Shown piece after piece: positions 9,501 to 17,388 of a stretch of 64,000 nucleotides of DNA (position 1 is the stretch's first letter; each line of letters opens with the position of its first letter). Origin of the DNA: Rhizobium altiplani (GTDB taxonomy: Bacteria; Pseudomonadota; Alphaproteobacteria; Rhizobiales; Rhizobiaceae); the NCBI RefSeq assembly GCF_001542405.1, contig NZ_LNCD01000148.1, forward strand, positions 37,783 through 101,782. Reading direction: 5' to 3'. Both the position numbers and the translations under genes were made by a program. A model generated the notes under the pieces. That model was not told the DNA's origin and did not search any database. It saw only the letters and a program-made list of their open reading frames with translations.

Positions 9501-9820
9501 CGCTCGGCGTCGGCGAAGGCGGTTCGTTCCGTGCGCCGATGGCGATTGCGGTGATCGGCGGCATTATCGTGTCGACCGTGCTTTCGCTGGTCGTCGTGCC
9601 TTCGTTCTTCCTGATCATGGACGATCTGTCCCGCTTGCTTGCCTGGATGTTCGGTCGTCTCGTGGGCAAGAAGGACAAGGAAGATCTGGCCATGTCCCGC
9701 GAAGAACTCACACAAGCGCTGGGTGCGCTCGAGGGCCGGGTAACGGCAATCGAGACCCCGGAAAGCAAGCGCGGCAAATCTGGCAATGTCGTACGCCTGC
9801 CGCCGTTCGCGGCAGAGTAG
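6530..9820 (+). CDS. RND-family efflux pump, inner-membrane transporter
   Basis: The 1096-residue proton-driven exporter has the full AcrB-like plan. TM1 lies at ~10-30, the first large periplasmic loop at ~35-330, six helices at ~335-540, a second periplasmic loop at ~560-860, and five more helices up to ~1040. 'GILVDDAIVEIENIARH' in TM4 supplies the paired Asp residues of the proton relay. A ~50-residue charged, coiled cytoplasmic tail follows. The start at 6530 (MNFSAWSIRNP) is used because it matches the family N-terminus; an upstream start would overlap the adaptor gene. The sequence is closer to the general HAE-1/acriflavine-type group than to heavy-metal pumps. Confidence 0.92.
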   Translation: MNFSAWSIRNPVASLLAFALLLFVGIQSFNRLPITRFPNIDVPLVSIVVTQSGASPAELEMQVTKEIEDAVASINGIDEIQSTVTDGQSQTVVMFRMEVPTEQAVQDTKDAIDRIRSDLPANVEEPIVSKIDVEGQAIQTFAVSSPDMTLEELSWFVDDTVKRALQGQAGIGRVDRYGGADREVRIELNPDKLNAHGITAASVNQQLRGTNVDLGSGRGQVAGSEQAIRVLGDARNVAELANTTIALPNGRFVKVSDLGVIKDTYQEPKSFSRFDDTPVVTFGVFRSKGASEVSVAETVAKSLDKVRAENPNVGIELISDSVYFTYGNYEAAIDTLIEGALLAIIVVFLFLRNWRATLISAIALPLSAIPTFWIMDLMGFSLNLVSFLALTLATGILVDDAIVEIENIARHIKMGKTPYRAAIEAADEIGLAVIATTFTIIAVFVPVSFMPGIPGQYFIQFGLTVAFSVFFSLMVARLITPMMAAYLMRAEDGIEDHHDNDGLFFRGYTRLVRATTRRWWTRYATLIAAIAFLVGSVMLLAQVPGSFLPPEDASRIVLSVELPPNATLDDTEATTNAIYKDVKDIDGVESVFVLGGASPKGDLELRRATVTLTLHKLDQRLLKKLDDMLVKVPVIGSYLPKVEPKGRVRPQWDIEKEVFAKLHDIPDVRILKLNDRGERDLSFNFLSKNEKDLNDAVGILEAKLRADPLLANVSAEGALPRPELQIRPRKDQAARLGITPQQISETIRVATIGDIDAALAKINLDDRQIPIRVQASLDMRRDLAALRAMKIQTASGSTVPLSTVADIDYSEGVSSIKRNNRYRVVSIGSDLPQGVALDTASARFRQIVKEANIPPTVQLAESGDTKVQTEMQQSFVNAMLMGLMLVLTVLILLFKDVIQPFTILFSLPLAIGGVAVGLLVTQNPLSMPVMIGILMLMGIVTKNAILLVDFAIEMRHRGMERVEAMVEAGRKRARPIIMTSIAMSAGMLPSALGVGEGGSFRAPMAIAVIGGIIVSTVLSLVVVPSFFLIMDDLSRLLAWMFGRLVGKKDKEDLAMSREELTQALGALEGRVTAIETPESKRGKSGNVVRLPPFAAE

Positions 9821-9835
9821 CCGCTCGAGCCAAGA

Positions 9836-9860
9836 GCCGGGGCAACACCCCGGCTTTTTT
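9836..9860 (+). terminator. Rho-independent terminator of the RND operon
   Basis: The stem GCCGGGG / CCCCGGC (9836-9842 and 9848-9854) has a 5-base loop and is followed by six T. It lies 15 nt after the pump stop codon. Confidence 0.9.
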
Positions 9861-9872
9861 ATTAGCTGACAT

Positions 9873-9886
9873 TTGATCAAGCTCAA
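9873..9886 (+). promoter_or_regulatory. FNR/FixK-type box upstream of the Crp/Fnr gene
   Basis: The sequence TTGATCAAGCTCAA matches TTGAT-N4-ATCAA at 9 of 10 conserved positions. It lies 78 nt before the start codon of the Crp/Fnr-family gene, whose recognition helix carries the E-x-x-S-R pattern expected to read TTGAT. Autoregulation, or control by another FixK/FnrN protein, is inferred. Confidence 0.55.
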
Positions 9887-9964
9887 GTTCTGAACCGCGT
9901 CTCCCGGTTATCCTTCCAAATATCAGGTAGGGAACGGCACCCGCCGCGCCACAGGGAGAAACAG

Positions 9965-10645
9965 ATGTCCGGAGCTTTTAAACTGAGCAGCGCGCAGCAG
10001 GCGATGCTTGGCGGTGCGTTGATCACCTCCAACCTTGACCGACACGAGCGAGACGCTCTGCTGTCCTGCGCGGTGGCGGTGCGCTACGGTCCACAGGATG
10101 TTCTCTTCCGTGAACACGAGAAGGCGCACTACTTCTATTGCGTGCTAAGTGGCTACGTCAGGCTCTATCGCGGCTCTGAGGAACGCGAAGCGGATGTCAG
10201 CATCTGCGAGCCGGGCGACAGCTTCGGTGAATGCCTGGTGCTTGCCGGCGACGCATACAATTATAGCGCACAGGCGATGGAGCACGTCATCCTCGCCCGC
10301 TTTAATCTCGCTGAGGTCAAGGCGTTGCTCGCTCAACACCCGCGGATTGGCAGCGCGATCGCGCGCAGCCTCTCGCGGCATTTGCTGTCGACCATGGAGT
10401 GTCTGGCGCGCGATCGCATGCAGACCAGCCAGCAGCGCGTCGCCCACTATCTGCTGACGCATTGTACGAGTGAGGGTGCGCGGGCTTCCCTGCGCCTGCC
10501 GTTCCAAAAGCGCCTGCTGGCACGAAAGCTCGGCCTTGCGCCGGAAGCGCTGTCACGTGCCTTCTCCGCCTTGCGCACATCAGGCGTACGCGTCAGCGGC
10601 CGCGCCATCGCGATCGAGGATGTCAACGCGCTGAGGCAGGTTTGA
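9965..10645 (+). CDS. Crp/Fnr-family transcription regulator (cysteine-poor, DNR/NnrR-like)
   Basis: The 226-residue protein has a cyclic-nucleotide-binding-like beta-roll (~25-130), a dimerisation helix (~135-160) and a winged HTH (~170-226). The recognition helix 'LGLAPEALSRAFSAL' contains E-x-x-S-R, the FNR-type reader of TTGAT half sites. The N-terminal Cys cluster of oxygen-sensing FNR is absent, so a [4Fe-4S] switch is unlikely and a haem/NO or other signal is possible. The cNMP-binding signature is also not conserved. Its stop codon directly abuts the convergent ureG stop codon, with no base between. The target genes are unknown; an FNR-like box sits in its own promoter region. Confidence 0.82.
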   Translation: MSGAFKLSSAQQAMLGGALITSNLDRHERDALLSCAVAVRYGPQDVLFREHEKAHYFYCVLSGYVRLYRGSEEREADVSICEPGDSFGECLVLAGDAYNYSAQAMEHVILARFNLAEVKALLAQHPRIGSAIARSLSRHLLSTMECLARDRMQTSQQRVAHYLLTHCTSEGARASLRLPFQKRLLARKLGLAPEALSRAFSALRTSGVRVSGRAIAIEDVNALRQV

Positions 10646-11257
10646 CTACAGGCCGCCATGTTCCTTCAGGAAGCTGACGATGGAGCTAACGCCATCGCCA
10701 CGCTTCATGTCGGAGAATACGAAGGGGCGTGCCTGGCGCATCCGTGTCGCGTCGCGGTCCATGACCTCGAGGTCCGCGCCGACATAGGGAGCCAGATCCT
10801 TCTTGTTGATGACGAGAAGGTCCGATTTGGTAATACCTGGGCCACCCTTGCGCGGGATTTCCTCGCCCTGGCAAACCGAGATGACGTAGATCGTGATATC
10901 AGCCAGATCAGGGGAGAAGGTGGCGGCCAGATTGTCACCGCCCGACTCGATGAAAACTACATCGAGATCGGGAATCCGCTCATTCAGGCCCGCGATGGCC
11001 TGCAGATTGATCGTCGCGTCCTCACGGATCGCCGTGTGCGGGCAACCGCCGGTCTCCACGCCAACGATCCGATCCGATGGCAAAGCTTGCATGCGCATGA
11101 GCGCCTCGGCATCCTCGGTCGTGTAGATGTCGTTCGTGACGACAGCCACCGAATAGTCGTCGCGCATGGCCTTGCAGAGCTTCTCGGTCAGCGCCGTCTT
11201 GCCGGAGCCGACCGGCCCACCGATGCCCACGCGCAAGGGTCCGTTTCCTGATTTCAT
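10646..11257 (-). CDS. ureG: Urease accessory GTPase UreG
   Basis: The 203-residue SIMIBI-class GTPase drives nickel insertion into urease. The P-loop GGPVGSGKT (~13-21), the metal-binding C-P-H within 'VGVETGGCPHTAIREDA', and the guanine-specificity NKxD in 'LLVINKKDLAPYVGADL' are all present. The start at 11257 gives the usual family length and has TGGAG about 9 nt upstream; a longer reading frame into ureF is not needed. It is the last gene of the urease transcription unit, 101 nt after ureF. Confidence 0.96.
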   Translation of the reverse strand: MKSGNGPLRVGIGGPVGSGKTALTEKLCKAMRDDYSVAVVTNDIYTTEDAEALMRMQALPSDRIVGVETGGCPHTAIREDATINLQAIAGLNERIPDLDVVFIESGGDNLAATFSPDLADITIYVISVCQGEEIPRKGGPGITKSDLLVINKKDLAPYVGADLEVMDRDATRMRQARPFVFSDMKRGDGVSSIVSFLKEHGGL

Positions 11258-11358
11258 ATTCTGAACTCCAATAACGGCCGATGATAGCGTGCCGCCTGAA
11301 GGGCGACCACCGGCAAATGACGCAGGTGGCGACGGCTGGCCGCGCGTCTGCGGACAAG

Positions 11359-12030
11359 TCACGATCGAAAGAGCCTGGTCGACTGCGTTTCATGGCGCAG
11401 CGACATGATGTCGGCCTGGATGGTCGCCGATCCGAGATCGTCGAGTGTTGAAGCTGCCGCCCGCTTCACAACCGAGGTTATGTCGCCTTCAAGCCGCGAC
11501 AGAATGGCAACGCCATCCTTCTGCCCGGCCACGCCGAGACGGATACCTGCGGAAACTGCCTGCGAGAGATAGGCATGCAGGAATGCCGCAATCGCCTTCT
11601 CCAACGCCACCCCATGGGCACCCGCCACGGCACCGATCGCCACCGGGTAGGCCACATGTCGCGGCAATCGATCGAAAACCTCGTCTGGCCACGCACCGGC
11701 GGCGGACAGGAACGCATCGCCGAGCAGCATCGCCTCCTGATGACGCTCGCGCGAGCCAGCAAGCGCTTCGGCGAGCTCCGCCAGTTCGCCGAGCCGCTCC
11801 GACTGTCGGTGACAGCGGTGGCTCTCGGCAAGGAGAACCACGTCGTTCCATACAGGCCCACGCTCCATCAGGTTCGACGCCCACGCAGCAAGCGAATGAG
11901 CATCGGAGACCAGCCGATCATGAACGGCGCGCTCCAAACCGCCTGAATAGGCGAAGGACCCGACGGGGAAAGCTGGCGAAAGCCAGGTCATCATCCTCAA
12001 CAACGCATGCAGGTCGGCATCATCAGTCAT
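11359..12030 (-). CDS. ureF: Urease accessory protein UreF
   Basis: The 223-residue all-helical chaperone bridges UreG and the UreD-urease complex and acts as a gate on GTP hydrolysis. The opening 'MMTWLSPAFPVGSFAYSGGLERAV' and 'AHGVALEKAIAAFLHAYLSQAVSAGIRLG' are typical of the family. The length is normal, and the gene starts 6 nt after the ureE stop codon, so the two are closely coupled. Confidence 0.95.
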   Translation of the reverse strand: MTDDADLHALLRMMTWLSPAFPVGSFAYSGGLERAVHDRLVSDAHSLAAWASNLMERGPVWNDVVLLAESHRCHRQSERLGELAELAEALAGSRERHQEAMLLGDAFLSAAGAWPDEVFDRLPRHVAYPVAIGAVAGAHGVALEKAIAAFLHAYLSQAVSAGIRLGVAGQKDGVAILSRLEGDITSVVKRAAASTLDDLGSATIQADIMSLRHETQSTRLFRS

Positions 12031-12036
12031 ATCGGA

Positions 12037-12519
12037 TCAGTCGTGCGAGTGATGATGATGCGCTTGGTCATGACCGTGCGCATGGCCATGTGAATGATAC
12101 GCACCACGTGCCGGCTGGAACGGCTCTGCAACTTCGCGGATCGTCGCACCGAGCCCTTCGAGCATGGAGCGGATCACATGATCACGAAGGATAAGGATGC
12201 GGTCTTCCTCGATCTGGGCGCCGAGATGCCGATTGCCGAGATGCCAAGCGAGCTCGATCAGGTGCACGCGATCCCTGCCCCTCACCTCGAAGAGCTTCTC
12301 GTCTGCGGCTACAATTTCGATGAGCTCGCCATCCTCGAGAACCAACATATCACCACTGGCAAAAAGCACCGGCTCCTTGAGGTCGAGCATGACCATCTCG
12401 CCGTTGTCGAGGTGAAGCAGCTTTCGCCGCAAATGCCTCAGGTCGTGCGGCAAAACCACTTTTCCGATGGGGTTCGAGGAAGGCGTGCCCGCAGGCAGGT
12501 AGGAAGTAACGCGTTGCAT
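12037..12519 (-). CDS. ureE: Urease accessory nickel metallochaperone UreE, His-rich tail
   Basis: The 160-residue product has the N-terminal peptide-binding and C-terminal metal-binding domains of UreE. The last 20 residues hold ten His, mostly in His-x repeats, a nickel-storage tail seen in some but not all UreE proteins. The start at 12519 (MQRVTSYLPAG) fits the family; an upstream in-frame ATG would add 12 unrelated residues. Upstream lies a gene for an adenylate cyclase rather than ureC, which is unusual. Confidence 0.94.
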   Translation of the reverse strand: MQRVTSYLPAGTPSSNPIGKVVLPHDLRHLRRKLLHLDNGEMVMLDLKEPVLFASGDMLVLEDGELIEIVAADEKLFEVRGRDRVHLIELAWHLGNRHLGAQIEEDRILILRDHVIRSMLEGLGATIREVAEPFQPARGAYHSHGHAHGHDQAHHHHSHD

Positions 12520-12626
12520 GACGTGTCCAATTCGCTTGAGACTGCGACCATGCAAAATAGCCTGATGCGATGCAAGAAGGAACCTGCCGGAAAGGCATCT
12601 GCAGCAGATGTTTGCGCCCGGAATTC

Positions 12627-14312
12627 CTATGCAGTTCCTACAAAGGCACAGAGAAGTTTTGAAAGCGCGTCCTGGTCGCGATAGGGAAAGGTGTTTCGCA
12701 CAAGCTCAGGTCCGAGTGCGGGCTGAAGGCTCAAGGCCTCAGTCTGGTACTGCCGACATCGAACTTCGTCACCGTGCAGGGCATAGGCCGCAGCAAGCAA
12801 GATAAGCGTTCGCCACGACCTCCATGGAATGTTCTCAAAATCCTCAATTGCAGAACCAAAGCGGCCCTGGTGGAGTCGGATAATTCCCCTGATCACCCAG
12901 AACCACACCGGGGGATATTTTGCCAACCTGAAGCATTCACCGATTTCGGCGTCCGCTTGTTCCAGGTCGCCGAGGTAGTGGAGCATTTCCGCGTGATCGG
13001 CGCGAATCTGCAGATCGCTGGGCGCAAGGTCGCGCGCCTTGCCATAATGCGATCTGGCCCCGTCGTAGTCGCGTGAAAGCAGATGGACCAGCGCTGCCGC
13101 ATAGTGGGAAAGGGCGTCATTGTTGTCGATACGCAAGGCGATCCGTGCGATCTCGTCGGCGCGGCGCAGGTGCTCGAAGTCGCCTGTTTGGGCAAAACTG
13201 TAAGTCAGGGCAATGGCATAGCTGGCCTGGGCATAAATCATCCCCGGATCCAGTTCCGTTGCCCTCAAGAAGAAAACCTCCGCCTCGGGAAGCATATGCT
13301 TGCTATCAAGCATCCTGCCATAGAGGAAGTTTTCGTCGGCCGACCAGGACGACTGTGGTTTCTTGGCGATCATCTCGGATGCTACAAGCAGCACCTTGTC
13401 CTGAACCAACGAGCCTATCTCCGCCGCCACCAGTTCAACGACATCGAAATGGTAACTTTCCGGAAGATCGAAAGCTCGCGACCACATCACAGGCGTGGCG
13501 TTCGTATGCAGGAATTTGGCGTTTACCCGGAACGGGCCTGCGCCATGAATACCAATCTTGACCGTGTAGTCATACGGGCGAATAGCACTTCCATCCAGTG
13601 CGGCGGAAGCGGATCCAACACGCGAGACATCGAGCCAACGCTGCTCGGTAAGAAGGTCTTCAAGGGAGGATACAACCAGTTCCGCCAAGTCCAGCTGCTG
13701 CGGGGCCGTTGACGGCGCGGCGGTGATTCTAACTGCGGTCTTTGCGATTGCTCCGTCAGCAGGGCGCGGTCGCTCCTCTTCCACGAAACCGTTGTAACGT
13801 GGCTGCCAGTGCCAAACGCGCACGGGTCGATCGATATTCTTTAGAACCCTTTCGCCGCCATCCACAAAATCCGTCCCAGTCCTCTTGGCGATCTGGTGAT
13901 AGACGCCATCCGTGATGCTTATGCCGCCGGGGAATGCGCTTGCTTCAATGCGAGAGGCAACGTTCACTCCGTCGCCGAATAAGTCGGTACCATCGACCAA
14001 AACATCGGCCAGATTGATTCCAATGCGAAGAACTAGGCGCGACCCTTCCCGCTGGCGCATAAGTTCGCCCTGGATTGCAATCGCGCACTCCACTGCACCG
14101 TTCACGGAATCAAATACGGCCAAGGTGCCGTCGCCCATGAGTTTGAAAACCCTGCCGCCTTCGCGCTCGACATTCGGCCTTATCAGCTCTTCCTGCATCG
14201 CTTTGACTGAAGCTAGGGTCGCCTCCTCGTCAGCCTCCATGAGACGAGAATAGCCGACTACGTCGGTGGCCATGATTGCTGCCAGCCGTCGCTTGAGGGG
14301 CGTCCTTGCCAT
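12627..14312 (-). CDS. Class III adenylate/guanylate cyclase with TPR-like C-terminal region
   Basis: The 561-residue protein begins with a catalytic domain of the rhizobial CyaC/'adenylate cyclase class III' type: 'LAAIMATDVVGYSRLM' carries the first metal Asp (~17), 'LMGDGTLAVFDSV' the second (~61), and 'DLFGDGVNVASRIE' the transition-state Asn/Arg (~117-121). After a linker, residues ~225-320 resemble the TolB-like part of these cyclases, and the last ~200 residues form helical TPR-like repeats. No membrane segment is seen, so it should be cytoplasmic. The start at 14312 has GGAG 5 nt upstream. It lies inside the urease cluster in the same orientation. The signal sensed is not evident. Confidence 0.85.
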   Translation of the reverse strand: MARTPLKRRLAAIMATDVVGYSRLMEADEEATLASVKAMQEELIRPNVEREGGRVFKLMGDGTLAVFDSVNGAVECAIAIQGELMRQREGSRLVLRIGINLADVLVDGTDLFGDGVNVASRIEASAFPGGISITDGVYHQIAKRTGTDFVDGGERVLKNIDRPVRVWHWQPRYNGFVEEERPRPADGAIAKTAVRITAAPSTAPQQLDLAELVVSSLEDLLTEQRWLDVSRVGSASAALDGSAIRPYDYTVKIGIHGAGPFRVNAKFLHTNATPVMWSRAFDLPESYHFDVVELVAAEIGSLVQDKVLLVASEMIAKKPQSSWSADENFLYGRMLDSKHMLPEAEVFFLRATELDPGMIYAQASYAIALTYSFAQTGDFEHLRRADEIARIALRIDNNDALSHYAAALVHLLSRDYDGARSHYGKARDLAPSDLQIRADHAEMLHYLGDLEQADAEIGECFRLAKYPPVWFWVIRGIIRLHQGRFGSAIEDFENIPWRSWRTLILLAAAYALHGDEVRCRQYQTEALSLQPALGPELVRNTFPYRDQDALSKLLCAFVGTA

Positions 14313-14483
14313 AAGCTCTCCAAGTAACCAGCGATCGCATGAGCGACAATGACAAGCGTAACACAGAACGACGCGGCGAAGCATGATTTCCGCGGTCGCG
14401 TGGGACCAACGAGGCCGCGTGGCGCTTATCCGCCGGCTCCAACTTGTCGTTGCAGGCATTCGCTGTGTAATTCCGCGAATTCG

Positions 14484-15335
14484 TCAGGCCAGCCGCGCCT
14501 CATCGCAATCCATGTTCATTGCGTGCGCGGCCACGGCCTCCTCCGGCAAACGTCTGCGCCAACCAGGATGCAGCCCGTCATTCTCATGCACCACGCGATT
14601 TCGACCGAGCGCCTTTGCCAGGTAGAGCGCCTTGTCGGCCGCCGAATAAACAGCCTCGTTGCTCCGTGCGGGCTCGAACTCCGCAATACCGGCCGACACA
14701 GTCAGTGCGACCACGCAATCTTCGGCAACGACCGGATGCCCGGCCAGGCGGGCGCAGACCGACTGCACTCTCTCGATCCGCTGCTCTTGTGAGCCACCGA
14801 CAACGATCGCGCCGAACTCTTCACCGCCCAGCCTCGCCGCGACGGAGTGCCCGCCGAAGGCAGCCGCGAGGATGGCGGAGACTGCCACGATGACGGAATC
14901 GCCGCAGGCATGGCCGAAGCGATCGTTTATGGCCTTGAACCGGTCGACGTCGAAGATCGCGAGACAGGCATTTCCATCGACCTGCTCCAATGCCTCTGTA
15001 AAGGCACGTCGGTTGAGAAGACCTGAAAGCACATCGGTGCGGCTCAACTGCTCGAACTCCGCGCGCGAGACGCTGAGCTGGTGCATCGCGTGACCGGCTA
15101 TCAGCGACAGCACGCTTGAGACCGCCCCGCCAATAAGCCACGACAGTAACACGCCGTAGACAACACCATGAGCGAGCGGAACAGGCATCAGTCCCGCCCA
15201 GTCGAGCGGCGGCAATAGCAGGACAATGACGATCGACGAGAGCGTCACCGCAAGGAAGCTCATCTTGAGAGCAAACACATAAATTGCGCGGCGATCACGA
15301 AAATCGCCAAGCTCCGCCTGGAGTGAAATTCTCAT
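14484..15335 (-). CDS. Membrane-bound diguanylate cyclase (GGDEF)
   Basis: The 283-residue protein has two or three N-terminal hydrophobic helices (~20-85) and a GGDEF domain (~100-260). The active motif reads GGEEF within 'RLGGEEFGAI', which is catalytically competent, and 'LTDVLSGLLNRRAF'-type sequence marks the domain start. The I-site RxxD is not obvious. The protein probably makes c-di-GMP at the inner membrane. It precedes the adenylate cyclase gene by 171 nt in the same orientation, so two nucleotide second-messenger enzymes stand side by side between ureC and ureE. Confidence 0.87.
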   Translation of the reverse strand: MRISLQAELGDFRDRRAIYVFALKMSFLAVTLSSIVIVLLLPPLDWAGLMPVPLAHGVVYGVLLSWLIGGAVSSVLSLIAGHAMHQLSVSRAEFEQLSRTDVLSGLLNRRAFTEALEQVDGNACLAIFDVDRFKAINDRFGHACGDSVIVAVSAILAAAFGGHSVAARLGGEEFGAIVVGGSQEQRIERVQSVCARLAGHPVVAEDCVVALTVSAGIAEFEPARSNEAVYSAADKALYLAKALGRNRVVHENDGLHPGWRRRLPEEAVAAHAMNMDCDEARLA

Positions 15336-15675
15336 GCGAATCGACCTTCTTGCCCGCCGCTAGGCACATTGCTTAGAGGTCAACTCCTGCTGAGTTCTTA
15401 AGTGAACTGTTAAAGTTCGAACGAGTTTGGTGAATTGAGCGGCGGTTGAAAGCTGCCCAAAAACGTGACGCTTTCCGCGATCAATCATCCAGTGAGTTTT
15501 GAAGCGTAACAATTTGTTTTTACTTGTGTTTTATAACCACAAACAAGGAGAATGTCCTATTACGGAAAGAACGCCTAAAGGTGGAACATACAAAAATAAA
15601 AAACAACCCACAGGAGATTCAGTCTTAACACGCGGCTTTAGGAGCCGCCACCTCGCATGCGGCCGCCCCAAACAC
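15336..15675. other. Gene-free interval with an AT-rich patch between ureC and the GGDEF gene
   Basis: About 340 bases without a supported gene. Roughly 15480-15625 is strikingly AT-rich compared with the flanks. A short ATG reading frame of eight codons at about 15552 has a good AAGGAGA upstream but no recognisable product. No clear terminator follows ureC on the minus strand. The patch could hold the promoter of the GGDEF and cyclase genes, or be transferred or degraded DNA. Confidence 0.5.
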
Positions 15676-17385
15676 TCAAAACAAGAAATAGCGCTGCGCC
15701 ATCGGCAGGACGGTGGCCGGCTCGCAGGTCAGCAACTCGCCATCAGCCCGCACCTCATAGGTCTCCGGATCGACCTCGATGTGCGGCGTCAGGCTGTTGT
15801 GAATCATCGACGCCTTGGAAAGGCCGCCGCGGGTGTTCTTCACAGCGACAAGATTTTTAGCGACGCCGAGACGGCCCTTCAGACCCGCATCGAGCGACGC
15901 TTGCGAGACGAAGGTGACAGACGAACTGGTTCGCAGCTTGCCGTGGGCGGCAAACATCGGCCGGTAATGCATCGGCTGCGGCGTCGGGATCGAAGCATTC
16001 GGATCGCCCATGGGAGCCGCAGCAATCGAACCGCCGAGCAATACCATCTCAGGCTTGACGCCGAAGAAGGCAGGGTTCCACAGAACCAGATCGGCGCGCT
16101 TGCCGACTTCGATCGAGCCGATTTCGTGTGAAAGACCTTGCGCGATCGCCGGGTTGATCGTGTATTTCGCAATATAGCGGCGGACGCGGAAGTTGTCGTT
16201 CTCGCCCTTCTCTTCCTTCAGGCGGCCGCGCTGACGCTTCATCTTGTCGGCAGTCTGCCAAGTACGGATTGCTACCTCCCCGACACGACCCATGGCCTGG
16301 CTGTCGGACGAAATGATCGAGAAGGCGCCGATGTCATGCAGGATGTCTTCCGCCGCGATCGTCTCCTTGCGGATGCGGCTTTCGGCAAATGCGATGTCCT
16401 CGGGGATAGACGGTGACAGATGGTGGCAGACCATCAGCATGTCGAGATGCTCGGCGACGGTATTGACCGTGTAGGGCCGCGTCGGGTTGGTCGACGACGG
16501 GATGACGTTCGACTGACCGCAGATCTTGATAATGTCAGGAGCGTGGCCACCGCCCGCTCCTTCCGTGTGGAAGGCGTGGATGGTGCGGCCCTTAATGGCG
16601 CCGATCGTATCCTCGACAAAGCCGCTTTCATTCAGCGTGTCGGTGTGGATCATCACCTGGATGTCATAGTCGTCGGCGACCGAAAGGCAGCAGTCGATCG
16701 CAGCCGGCGTCGTGCCCCAGTCCTCGTGGAGCTTCAGCGACGATGCGCCCGCAAGCACCATCTCTTCGAGTGCGGCGGGCAGCGAGGCGTTTCCCTTGCC
16801 GGCAAGCGCAAGGTTCATCGGGAAGCCGTCGAAGCTCTCGATCATCCGCTCGATGTGCCAGGCACCGGTGCAGGTCGTGGCGAGCGTGCCATGCGCCGGG
16901 CCGGTGCCGCCGCCCAGCATGCAGGTTACGCCCGACATCAGCGCTTCCTCGATCTGCTGCGGGCAGATGTAGTGAATATGCGCATCCATACCGCCGGCAG
17001 TGATGATCTTGCCTTCGCCAGCGATCGCCTCGGTCGAGGGGCCGACGATGATGTTGACGCCGGGTTGCGTATCCGGATTGCCGGCTTTGCCGATCGCCGC
17101 GATGCGGCCGTTCTTTAGGCCTATATCGGCCTTGACGACGCCCGTATGGTCGATGATGACGACATTGGTGATGACGGTATCGACAGCACCCTGCGCCCGC
17201 GTCGCCTGGCTCTGGCCCATGCCGTCGCGAATGACCTTGCCGCCGCCAAATTTCACCTCTTCGCCATATGTGGTGAAATCCTTCTCGATCTCGATGAAGA
17301 GCTCGGTATCGGCGAGGCGCACCTTGTCGCCGGTGGTCGGGCCGAACATGCCGGCATAGGCGGCGCGGGAAATCTTGTAGGGCAT
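15676..17385 (-). CDS. ureC: Urease alpha subunit, catalytic (UreC)
   Basis: The 569-residue urease large subunit hydrolyses urea to ammonia and carbamate. Ligands of the di-nickel site are present: 'DAHIHYICP' (two His), the carbamylated Lys in 'LKLHEDWGTTPAAID', the downstream 'MIHTDTLNESG' and 'AFHTEGAGGGHAPD' His residues, and a catalytic flap His in 'MVCHHLSPSIPED'. The length equals the bacterial norm. It lies 3 nt after the preceding unknown gene, so it belongs to one operon with ureD, ureA and ureB. Confidence 0.97.
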   Translation of the reverse strand: MPYKISRAAYAGMFGPTTGDKVRLADTELFIEIEKDFTTYGEEVKFGGGKVIRDGMGQSQATRAQGAVDTVITNVVIIDHTGVVKADIGLKNGRIAAIGKAGNPDTQPGVNIIVGPSTEAIAGEGKIITAGGMDAHIHYICPQQIEEALMSGVTCMLGGGTGPAHGTLATTCTGAWHIERMIESFDGFPMNLALAGKGNASLPAALEEMVLAGASSLKLHEDWGTTPAAIDCCLSVADDYDIQVMIHTDTLNESGFVEDTIGAIKGRTIHAFHTEGAGGGHAPDIIKICGQSNVIPSSTNPTRPYTVNTVAEHLDMLMVCHHLSPSIPEDIAFAESRIRKETIAAEDILHDIGAFSIISSDSQAMGRVGEVAIRTWQTADKMKRQRGRLKEEKGENDNFRVRRYIAKYTINPAIAQGLSHEIGSIEVGKRADLVLWNPAFFGVKPEMVLLGGSIAAAPMGDPNASIPTPQPMHYRPMFAAHGKLRTSSSVTFVSQASLDAGLKGRLGVAKNLVAVKNTRGGLSKASMIHNSLTPHIEVDPETYEVRADGELLTCEPATVLPMAQRYFLF

Positions 17386-17388
17386 ATG

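Noticed and set aside
15499..15672. Plus-strand frame opposite the end of ureC, beginning in the AT-rich patch
   Set aside because: Most of it is antisense to ureC, and the unique AT-rich part gives a lysine-rich, low-complexity peptide without known similarity or a good ribosome-binding site for its start.
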